From positions 1 to 25,513 of IMG/VR virus record IMGVR_UViG_3300047550_004727: a DNA stretch of 25,513 nucleotides, one strand, 5' to 3'. Below are positions 19,817 through 25,513 of this stretch, piece after piece. A model generated the notes under the pieces. It ran no database searches, had not been told where the DNA came from, and saw nothing but the letters and a program-made list of their open reading frames with translations. A program made the position numbers and the translations under genes. Positions within the stretch are counted from its first letter, which is position 1, and each line of letters begins with the position of its first letter. The DNA is from a virus.

Positions 19817-19819
19817 ATA
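19812..19819 (+). promoter_or_regulatory. T4-type late promoter motif (exact TATAAATA) before gp13
   Basis: TATAAATA overlaps the stop codon (19814-19816) of the 59-residue gene and ends 21 bp before the gp13 ATG. The leader contains AGGA about 5 bases before the start, a plausible ribosome site. The arrangement matches the motif at 8076. Confidence 0.6.
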
Positions 19820-19840
19820 TTTCTAAAGTGGATAGGATAA

Positions 19841-20683
19841 ATGGCTCAACCATCTACTAGACAAGAATTAATAGATTATTGTAAAAGAAAACTTGGGTAT
19901 CCAGTTTTAGAAATTAACGTAGCGGATGAACAAATTGATGACCTGGTGGATGATGCTATTCAGTTCTTCCAAGAAAGACATTTTGATGGCGTATACCCAA
20001 CATTCTTTAAATATAAAATAACTCAAAATGATATCGATAGGGGGAGAGCAAAACCAACTAATGGAGTTGGCATTTCCACTACTTCAGTAACAACAAATAT
20101 TGTTGGTGCAGCAACCACTTTTAATTATTACGAAAATGCTAATTATTTGCAGGTTCCCCCCTCAATAATCGGCATCAATAAGATCTTCCACTATGATGGT
20201 TCTAACACTATAACACATAATATGTTTAGTGTTAAATATCAATTATTTTTAAATGACGTTTATTATTGGGGAGCGACTGAAATTCTCAGTTATGCTATGG
20301 TAAAAACTTACTTGGAAGATTTGGATTTTCTCCTCACGACACAAAAACAGATTAGATTTAATAAAAGACAAGATAGACTATATTTGGACGTTGATTGGGG
20401 TGCCGTAACGGAAGGAAATTATTTCATCATAGATTGTTATTCTACACTAGATCCAAGTGATTATAGTAGAGTTTGGAATGATTCATTCTTAAAACCTTAT
20501 CTAACATCTTTAATAAAACGTCAATGGGGACAAAATTTAATCAAATTCCAAGGAGTTAAACTTCCTGGAGGAGTTGAACTAAATGGTAGGCAATTATACG
20601 ACGATGCTCAGAGAGAGATTGACATTCTGATGGAAAAAATGTCCAATACATATGAACTTCCACCTCTGGACATGATAGGTTAA
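19841..20683 (+). CDS. gp13: Neck protein gp13
   Basis: A 280-residue protein. The start (STRQELIDYCKRKLGYPVLE, then DEQIDDLVDDAIQFFQERHF) is the characteristic N-terminus of gp13 in marine T4-like phages and agrees with T4 gp13 in pattern and size (T4 about 309 residues). The middle has YLQVPPSIIGINKIF and the conserved YYWGATEILSYAMVKTYLED, and the C-terminus has FLKPYLTSLIKRQWGQNLIK followed by VKLPGGVELNG. In T4, gp13 and gp14 form the neck that closes the filled head and lets the tail join. It is followed after 4 bp by gp14, as in T4. A short S/T/G segment at about residues 78-100 (nt 20070-20135) looks like a loop insertion. Identity is very likely. Confidence 0.93.
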   Translation: MAQPSTRQELIDYCKRKLGYPVLEINVADEQIDDLVDDAIQFFQERHFDGVYPTFFKYKITQNDIDRGRAKPTNGVGISTTSVTTNIVGAATTFNYYENANYLQVPPSIIGINKIFHYDGSNTITHNMFSVKYQLFLNDVYYWGATEILSYAMVKTYLEDLDFLLTTQKQIRFNKRQDRLYLDVDWGAVTEGNYFIIDCYSTLDPSDYSRVWNDSFLKPYLTSLIKRQWGQNLIKFQGVKLPGGVELNGRQLYDDAQREIDILMEKMSNTYELPPLDMIG

Positions 20684-20687
20684 TTAT

Positions 20688-22118
20688 ATGGCACTCAACC
20701 CATTTTTTCTACAGGGAAGCAGCGGTGAGCAAAATCTTGTTCAGGATTTGATCAATGAGCAGATCAGAATGTATGGTGTTGAGGTTTATTACTTACCAAG
20801 AAAATATATTACAGAAAAAACAGTTATAAGAGAGGTTATTGAATCTTTATTCGATGATGCCTATCCAATAGAAGCTTATGTAAGTTCATATGAAGGGTAT
20901 GGTGATAATCCAACTTTACTGTCAAAGTTTGGAATACAAGCATTGAATGAATTGACTTTGGTTATTTCTAAAGAAAGATTTTTAAATTATATAACTCCAT
21001 TAATTCAAGCAAAAAGTAATATTAAGTTGGCAAATCGCCCAAAAGAAGGTGACTTAGTTTATTTTCCTCTCGGTAAACGTATTTTTGAAATTAAATACGT
21101 GGAACATGAAAAACCTTTTTATCAGTTGATGAAAAATTATACGTATGAACTTAGGTGTGAGTTGTTTAGATATGAAGATGAAGTTATTGATACTGGTTAT
21201 CCTGATGTTGATGATGCTCTTGATGGAACTAATGAAGAGGGTACTGGAAGTGAAATTGGATCAGTTTCTGTAACTCAAACCTTAACCCTTCTTGGTGTTG
21301 GTGTTACTGCAACTGCCGTTACTGGATTAATTAATGGTGGTATAAGACTCATCACAGTTACAAACAGGGGTGGAGGATATACATCAACACCAGTTGTGGG
21401 AATATCATCAGCTTCAGTCTCTGGTAGAACTGGAATTGCCTCTGCTGTAATGATAGGAGGAATTGTAGTTTGTAATGATAATGTAAACCCGGCGGCAAAA
21501 TCTGTTCAAAGTGTTGAACTTATAAATCCAGGATACGGATACACTCAAACTCCAGGAGTTCGTTTTATTGGAGGTGGTGGATCTGGAGCAGCCGCAACTG
21601 CAGTTTTGGGAGATGGAATTATTGGAATAGTGACAATTACAAATGGAGGATCTGGATATTCAACTTCTCCAAATGTTATTTTCAGCAAAGTTGGAGGTAT
21701 TGGAATTGTTTCTGCTACAGGATACGCTGTTGTAAGTGCAGCAGGTTCAGTAACATCCATAAGAATTACGAATGCAGGATTAGGATATACTGTTGCTCCA
21801 ACTATTAGAATTGCAAATCCAAATCTAAGTGGTTCTGGAACATATGAATTTAATGAAATAGTAACAGGTTCAAAGAGTGGAACAACTGCAAGAGTAAGAT
21901 CATGGAATGCAGTGACTAATAAATTAGAGGTAGGAACAGTTAGTGGAGAATTTATTGTTGGAGAAAATATTGTAGGAGCAGCTTCAAGTTCGTTCTACAT
22001 GTTGGGCAAAATAGATACAGATCCAATTGCTGATGGATATGCTGATAATCAAAATATAGAAACTGAGGCAGATGCCATTGTAGATTTTTCTGAGCAAAAT
22101 CCATTTGGAATGCCATAG
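20688..22118 (+). CDS. gp14: Neck protein gp14 with a large GxGY-repeat insertion
   Basis: A 476-residue protein. Residues 1-180 match T4 gp14: MYGVEVYYLPRKYI aligns with MRGVECYYVPREYV, KEGDLVYFPLGKRIFEI with KEGDLIYFPMDNSLFEI, and KPFYQL with DPFYQL. The tail end (DFSEQNPFGMP) recalls the short acidic and aromatic end of the family. T4 gp14 is 256 residues. The extra length comes from residues 185-435, which hold four GxGY beta repeats (G228-Y231, G282-Y285, G321-Y324, G364-Y367) followed by an E.v.G..SGttA.v...GeF.vGE.i.G module at 386-433. With gp13 it makes the head-tail connector neck. The inserted domain would be exposed at the neck and could decorate it or carry whisker-like contacts; that is inference. 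The gene follows gp13 after 4 bp. Confidence 0.93.
   Translation: MALNPFFLQGSSGEQNLVQDLINEQIRMYGVEVYYLPRKYITEKTVIREVIESLFDDAYPIEAYVSSYEGYGDNPTLLSKFGIQALNELTLVISKERFLNYITPLIQAKSNIKLANRPKEGDLVYFPLGKRIFEIKYVEHEKPFYQLMKNYTYELRCELFRYEDEVIDTGYPDVDDALDGTNEEGTGSEIGSVSVTQTLTLLGVGVTATAVTGLINGGIRLITVTNRGGGYTSTPVVGISSASVSGRTGIASAVMIGGIVVCNDNVNPAAKSVQSVELINPGYGYTQTPGVRFIGGGGSGAAATAVLGDGIIGIVTITNGGSGYSTSPNVIFSKVGGIGIVSATGYAVVSAAGSVTSIRITNAGLGYTVAPTIRIANPNLSGSGTYEFNEIVTGSKSGTTARVRSWNAVTNKLEVGTVSGEFIVGENIVGAASSSFYMLGKIDTDPIADGYADNQNIETEADAIVDFSEQNPFGMP
21345..21810 (+). repeat. Four GxGY beta repeats inserted in gp14
   Basis: The motif is (I/V)T(I/V)TNxGxGYTxxPxV. Copies centre on nt 21369, 21531, 21648 and 21777 (GGGY, GYGY, GSGY, GLGY), spaced about 117-162 bp. 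The same pattern is present in the giant protein, gp8 and the DUF4815 protein, so it is a shared module, not part of the ancestral gp14. Confidence 0.8.
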
Positions 22119-22158
22119 TTAAAAAACTGTTAAATAGTAATAATAAAAAGATAATATT
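22119..22158 (+). promoter_or_regulatory. Intergenic leader of gp15 with weak late-promoter-like motif
   Basis: This is the longest gap in the window (40 bp). It contains GTTAAATA at 22129-22136 (6/8 to the T4 late consensus) 22 bp before the ATG, and an 11-base sequence TAAAAAACTGT (22120-22130) also present before gp8 (9573-9583). No hairpin followed by a T-run is visible, so there is no terminator. Confidence is low. Confidence 0.2.
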
Positions 22159-23160
22159 ATGTTTGAATATTTCTACCACGAAATCTTTAGAAGAACCATT
22201 ATAGGATTTGGTTCTCTATTTAACAACATAACTATAAAGCACACAAACGATTCCGATCAGGTAACAAGTGTGATTAAAGTTCCTTTGTCTTATGGTCCGA
22301 CTCAAAAATTTCTTGCTCGTTTAGAACAATCTCCAGATTTAAGTAAGCCAATTCAAATGACACTTCCAAGATTGTCATTTGAAATGACTGGAATTTCTTA
22401 TGATTCATCTAGAAAAGTAACAACATCTCAGACATTTACATCAAAAGATTCTTCAGATGGAACCATAGTAAAAAAGGCATATATGCCAGTTCCATATAAC
22501 ATACAATTTGAACTTAGCGTCATGGCAAAATTAAATGATGATGCTTTACAGATTGTAGAACAAATTTTACCATACTTTCAACCTGTATATAATTTAACCA
22601 TAAAACTATTAGATGATATTGATGAAAAGAGAGATATTCCAATCATTTTGGAAAACATAACTATGGTTGATGATTATGAAGGAAATTTTACTACAAGAAG
22701 AGTTTTAATTTATACATTAAGATTTACTGCAAAAACTTATCTTTTTGGACCCATTTCTACTGCAACAAAAGATATTATCAAAAAGTCTACAATCAGTGTT
22801 ACTGCTGGAGATCCATCTTCTACGTCAACAAGAGAAATTGTTTATTCAGCGGAACCTAGAGCGATTAAAAATTATACTGGTGTAGTTTTAACTAATCTAT
22901 CTAAAGATATTTCAACTTCCGATACTCTAATTGAAGTTAATGATGCAAGTTCAATTGTAGCAAATACATATCTAGATATTGAAGGTGAAGAAGTTTATGT
23001 TAAATCTAAAGCAGGAAATATTTTAACTGTTGATCGTGGTAGAGATGATACAACAATCACATCTCATCTTTCAGGAGCTCCAATAAAATCAATTACTACT
23101 GCAGATAATCTTCTTATTGAAAATGGAGATGATTTTGGATTTAATGGATCTATTTTATGA
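22159..23160 (+). CDS. gp15: Proximal tail sheath stabilisation protein gp15, with C-terminal extension
   Basis: A 333-residue protein whose first ~200 residues match T4 gp15: MFEYFYHEIFRR aligns with MFGYFYNSSFRR, followed by FNNITIKHTNDSD, then PMPYNIQFEL-type sequence (PVPYNIQFELSVMAKLNDDA) and the strongly conserved QIVEQILPYFQP. T4 gp15 forms the hexamer capping the tail and sheath where the neck attaches, here encoded directly after gp14. T4 gp15 is 272 residues. From about residue 236 this protein carries a different module (LIEVNDASS, GEEVYVKSKAG, LTVDRGRDDT, SHLSGAPI) that also appears in the two giant fibre-type proteins. The start follows a 40-bp gap with only a weak ribosome site, and the stop overlaps the gp16 start (ATGA). 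Confidence 0.93.
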   Translation: MFEYFYHEIFRRTIIGFGSLFNNITIKHTNDSDQVTSVIKVPLSYGPTQKFLARLEQSPDLSKPIQMTLPRLSFEMTGISYDSSRKVTTSQTFTSKDSSDGTIVKKAYMPVPYNIQFELSVMAKLNDDALQIVEQILPYFQPVYNLTIKLLDDIDEKRDIPIILENITMVDDYEGNFTTRRVLIYTLRFTAKTYLFGPISTATKDIIKKSTISVTAGDPSSTSTREIVYSAEPRAIKNYTGVVLTNLSKDISTSDTLIEVNDASSIVANTYLDIEGEEVYVKSKAGNILTVDRGRDDTTITSHLSGAPIKSITTADNLLIENGDDFGFNGSIL

Positions 23161-23588
23161 AGATGACAAAAAAATTCGACGATTTAAACGAAACATTCAA
23201 TGTCTCTGATAAAATAGTTCCAAAGGATACTGAAGTCATTGAAAAAATAGAAAAAATATCATCACCAATAGATGATATTAAAAAAGATTATGAGTATACT
23301 AGAGGAAATTTGTACTCGTTGATCCAAAAAGGACAGGAAGCAATAAACGGTATTTTAGAACTAGCTCAAGAAAGTGAAATGCCAAGAGCGTATGAAGTAG
23401 CTGGACAACTCATAAAAAATGTTGCAGACGCTACAGATAAACTCATGGATCTTCAAAAGAAACTAAAGGACATAGAAGAAGAGAAAGTACCTAAAGGTCC
23501 TACAACAGTAAATAATGCACTTTTCGTGGGATCCACAGCAGAACTTCAAAAATTTTTAAAGAGACAAACCGAAAATGAAAACGTTTAA
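23157..23588 (+). CDS. gp16: Terminase small subunit gp16
   Basis: A 143-residue protein matching T4 gp16 in its core: KKDYEYTRGNLYSLI aligns with EDDYGVVRRNMHFQQ, then SEMPRAYEVAGQLIKNVADA with ADSPRHMEVFATLMGQM, LMDLQKKLKDIEEEK with ILKLHKDMKDI, and the C-terminal NNALFVGSTAELQKFL with QNATVFMGSPTELMDEI. In T4, gp16 forms rings that recognise DNA ends and stimulate the large terminase gp17 during head filling. The middle is the expected long helical, coiled-coil-prone part. The first ATG overlaps the gp15 stop (ATGA); a second ATG two codons on (23163) could be used instead. Length is close to T4 (164). The large subunit is not in the window: two other genes come next. Confidence 0.92.
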   Translation: MKMTKKFDDLNETFNVSDKIVPKDTEVIEKIEKISSPIDDIKKDYEYTRGNLYSLIQKGQEAINGILELAQESEMPRAYEVAGQLIKNVADATDKLMDLQKKLKDIEEEKVPKGPTTVNNALFVGSTAELQKFLKRQTENENV

Positions 23589-23730
23589 ACAGTTTCAAGA
23601 GGATTGGAGTAATAAATATAAAAAGAATATTGATTGCTCAAATCCAAAAGGATTTTCTCAACGTGCTCATTGTGCGGGAAGGAAAAAAAGAGCAAAAGGT
23701 GAGCAGACTAAATCAAAACCAGTTGAGTAA
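23575..23730 (+). CDS. Small basic Cys/Lys protein with a capsid-targeting-like N-terminus
   Basis: A 51-residue gene overlapping the end of gp16 by 14 bases in another frame and joined to the next gene by TAATG. The start MKTFKQFQED resembles the MKTYQEFIAE capsid-targeting peptide of T4 internal proteins IPI-IPIII, which the prohead protease removes. In T4 the Glu is at position 10; here Glu is at 9 and Asp at 10. The rest (CSNPKGFSQRAHCAGRKKRA) is strongly basic with two cysteines 12 apart (C21, C33), a spacing repeated in the neighbouring modular protein. I recall similar NPKGFSQ..HC.GRKK segments in other marine phage proteins. A DNA-binding, capsid-internal role is inference. The overlaps at both ends and continuity of the family pattern argue that it is real. 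Confidence 0.72.
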   Translation: MKTFKQFQEDWSNKYKKNIDCSNPKGFSQRAHCAGRKKRAKGEQTKSKPVE

Positions 23731-25513
23731 TGCAAAAGATTAAGACACATAAAACAGTTGAGCAGATTGCAAAGAAGCATCGTCTTGATGTGTCTTTCAT
23801 ACAAAAGCAACTTGACATGGGTGAACCAATTGAACATGAGCACACTCAAGATCACGATTTAGCTAAAGATATTGCTCTTCAACATCTTGATGAGATTCCT
23901 GATTATTATACTCGTTTGAAGAAGATGGAAGCAGATGCTAAAAAGCATCATAAAAAATTTAAAGATGTTAAAATTAATGAAGCGGGTTCTCTTCATCATT
24001 GGTTTAAAGGTTCTCGATCAAAAGATGGAAAACCTGGATGGGTTCAAGCAGATAGATCTCCTTGTGCTAATGAACCAGGAGAAACAAAAACTCCAAAATG
24101 TTTTAGTAGTTCAAGACTTTCTGCATTAAAGAGAAAAGGAAAAAAAGGAGAATCAATAATTCGTTCAGCTGTTAGTCGTAAACGTAAAGAAGATCCAGGA
24201 CAACAACAAAAATCTGGAGCATCAAAACCAACTAATGTTCCAACTTTTGCAAAGGGAAGAAAAAGTAAAGATTACGTAAAACCAGAACCAGGATTAAAGG
24301 AAGCCATGAACATCCAAGAAGCAGAAAAAGACAAACCAGGAAAAAGTAGTGGCAAAAAAGATGCTTGTTACCATAAAGTAAAATCACGTTACAGTGTTTG
24401 GCCCAGTGCATATGCTTCTGGAGCACTTGTAAAGTGCCGTAAAGTTGGTGCAGATAACTGGGGAACAAAATCCGAAAGTATGAATGATAATGCTCTTGAT
24501 TATGATTGGAATGGTCCAATTCGGGAAAAGGCTCAAAGATATTGTCCAAAATGCGAAAAACTTGAGACAAGAGATGAATGTAGATATGGTGTAAAATATT
24601 GGGATCTTTTTTCAGTTCCAGAGGAAATGGTTAAAGGGAAGGAAGATTATAAAGTAGTTATGCCATATGCATTTCCAGAATCATATGATCATGAATATTC
24701 AATGGCTCGTTCAGAACTTTCTACAATTATTTCTGCAGCAAAAAGACTTCAAAATAAAATGAAAAAAGGTGAAGGAAATATTGAAGCTTGGGTTCAATCA
24801 AAAATTACAAAAGCAGCAGATTATATTGATGCAGCAGCAGATTATGTAGATAGTGGTGAGATGAAAGAACAGAAATTAACAGATAAAATTTTAGATGAAA
24901 TCTTAAATGAGAAATGTTGGCCTGGTTATAAGAAGAAAGGAATGAAAACAATGTTTGGAAAAAGATATCCAAACTGCGTGAAGGCAGAAGATGTTACCAT
25001 CGAGGATAGTGATGGAAATACATTCGCTGAAGTAGTGGATATTATTAATCCAGATCCGATCAAAGGATTTAAATCCCAATTAAAAGAGGCAACAAGACTT
25101 CAATCGCAAACCGGCAATATAATTGCTGTTACCCTATCTTGGAGAGGTAAGTATTATGCTATACGTATGTTTTTCCCAACGACAAAAATTCCAACTCGCC
25201 AAGAAGTAACATACGAAATTCAAAAAGTATATCCAGATGCAAAAGTAGTTAATCATTCAATATCAGAATTCACTCCTGGACAACCTTTAATTCAGGCAGG
25301 TTTTAATGGTGGAAGTCCCGCAAGTCCAGGTCCTTCAAAAAAATATATAAAACCGTATGGAGAACAGGTAGAATTTAATGAAGATTGGCAAAAAGTTAAT
25401 CGTCAAGATAAAACTGATGGTTTGAGTCAAGCGGCAGTTAATGCTTATCGTAGAGAAAATCCAGGTTCAAAACTTCAAACAGCAGTAACTGAAAAGAATC
25501 CAACGGGCAAAAG
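23730..25513 (+). CDS. Long modular Lys/Cys-rich protein (DUF5661/DUF5872-type modules), 3'-truncated
   Basis: The frame is open from ATG 23730 to the right edge (594 residues visible). Modules in order: 1-75, DUF5661-like (EHEHTQDHDLAKDIALQHLD, then IPDYYTRLKKME); 86-186, DUF5872-like basic segment (GWVQADRSPCANEPGETKTP, KC, then RKRKEDPGQQQKSGASKP); 205-250, a basic segment with DACYHKVKSRYSVWPSAYA; 268-295, a CPKC...C segment that may bind metal; 322-378, helical (SMARSELSTIISAAKRL); 395-418, CWPGYKKKGMKTMFGKRYP; 450-525, a mixed segment with AVTLSWRGKYYAIRMFFP; and 567 to the edge, AVNAYRRENPGSKLQTAVT, which looks like the start of a DUF6321-type module. All nine cysteines lie in basic modules. 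Several linkers hold I/L-x-E|A sequences like the T4 prohead protease site. It is coupled to the previous gene and lies between gp16 and the expected gp17. Domain names are from memory and the function is unknown; a virion-internal polyprotein is the working idea. Confidence 0.82.
   Translation, partial: MQKIKTHKTVEQIAKKHRLDVSFIQKQLDMGEPIEHEHTQDHDLAKDIALQHLDEIPDYYTRLKKMEADAKKHHKKFKDVKINEAGSLHHWFKGSRSKDGKPGWVQADRSPCANEPGETKTPKCFSSSRLSALKRKGKKGESIIRSAVSRKRKEDPGQQQKSGASKPTNVPTFAKGRKSKDYVKPEPGLKEAMNIQEAEKDKPGKSSGKKDACYHKVKSRYSVWPSAYASGALVKCRKVGADNWGTKSESMNDNALDYDWNGPIREKAQRYCPKCEKLETRDECRYGVKYWDLFSVPEEMVKGKEDYKVVMPYAFPESYDHEYSMARSELSTIISAAKRLQNKMKKGEGNIEAWVQSKITKAADYIDAAADYVDSGEMKEQKLTDKILDEILNEKCWPGYKKKGMKTMFGKRYPNCVKAEDVTIEDSDGNTFAEVVDIINPDPIKGFKSQLKEATRLQSQTGNIIAVTLSWRGKYYAIRMFFPTTKIPTRQEVTYEIQKVYPDAKVVNHSISEFTPGQPLIQAGFNGGSPASPGPSKKYIKPYGEQVEFNEDWQKVNRQDKTDGLSQAAVNAYRRENPGSKLQTAVTEKNPTGK

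Noticed and set aside
22119-22158. Rho-independent terminator after gp14
   Set aside because: The gap is A/T-rich but has no convincing stem with a following T-run.
23611-23618. AATAAATA as another late promoter
   Set aside because: It lies inside the coding part of the 51-residue gene, with no gene start at a suitable distance except via coupled translation; a chance match is likely in AT-rich DNA.
23935-24129. Plus-strand frame of 64 codons near the right end
   Set aside because: It is a shifted reading of the long modular protein, whose own frame is uninterrupted and carries recognisable modules.
1-25513. tRNA genes, integrase, IS elements or attachment sites
   Set aside because: No cloverleaf-like gap exists (all gaps are 40 bp or less) and no recombinase or transposase pattern was seen in any frame.

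Overview
The window looks like part of the genome of a tailed, contractile-tail phage of the T4-like myovirus superfamily, most like the marine cyanophage/pelagiphage branch. The evidence is a colinear run of T4-type genes on the + strand (gene 8-like baseplate wedge, then 13, 14, 15 and 16), AT-rich sequence, giant G/T/S-rich structural proteins, and marine-phage modules such as DUF4815 and the DUF5661/DUF5872-type modules. No photosynthesis or other metabolic gene is present, so the host (cyanobacterium, SAR11 or another marine bacterium) cannot be decided. Family assignments come from remembered sequence patterns; no search was run.

Layout: (1) 1-8080, a giant virion protein cut by the left edge, possibly the gp7-equivalent wedge protein with large fibre-like extensions; (2) 8113-9567, a fibre-like protein with a T4 gp9/gp10-type N-terminus; (3) 9587-11134, gp8; (4) 11141-19423, a 2760-residue DUF4815 protein; (5) 19423-19816, two small genes, the first with a clean coiled coil; (6) 19841-23588, neck and tail-joint proteins gp13, gp14 and gp15, then the small terminase gp16; (7) 23575-25513, a 51-residue Cys/Lys protein and a long modular protein running off the right edge, where gp17 (large terminase) would be expected next.

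Everything is on one strand and tightly packed: gaps are 40 bp or less and several genes overlap by 1-14 bp, so there is no gene-free stretch over 300 bp. The four gaps of 19 bp or more all carry a sequence like the T4 late promoter (TATAAATA), two of them exactly. No tRNA, CRISPR, insertion sequence or minus-strand gene is supported.

Together the genes build the baseplate and its fibres, the neck and tail-sheath cap, and start DNA packaging. The most interesting part is the right end. Between gp16 and the expected gp17 lies a lysine-rich multi-module protein whose cysteines all fall in its basic modules. Four of its six Glu-Ala dipeptides match the (I/L)-x-E|A cleavage pattern of the T4 prohead protease and sit at module edges. 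The small protein before it starts like the capsid-targeting peptide of T4 internal proteins. This suggests, but does not prove, a capsid-internal polyprotein. A second theme is the sharing of small beta-rich modules (GxGY repeats, a 'GDE..RG..GT..H' module) across several otherwise unrelated structural proteins.
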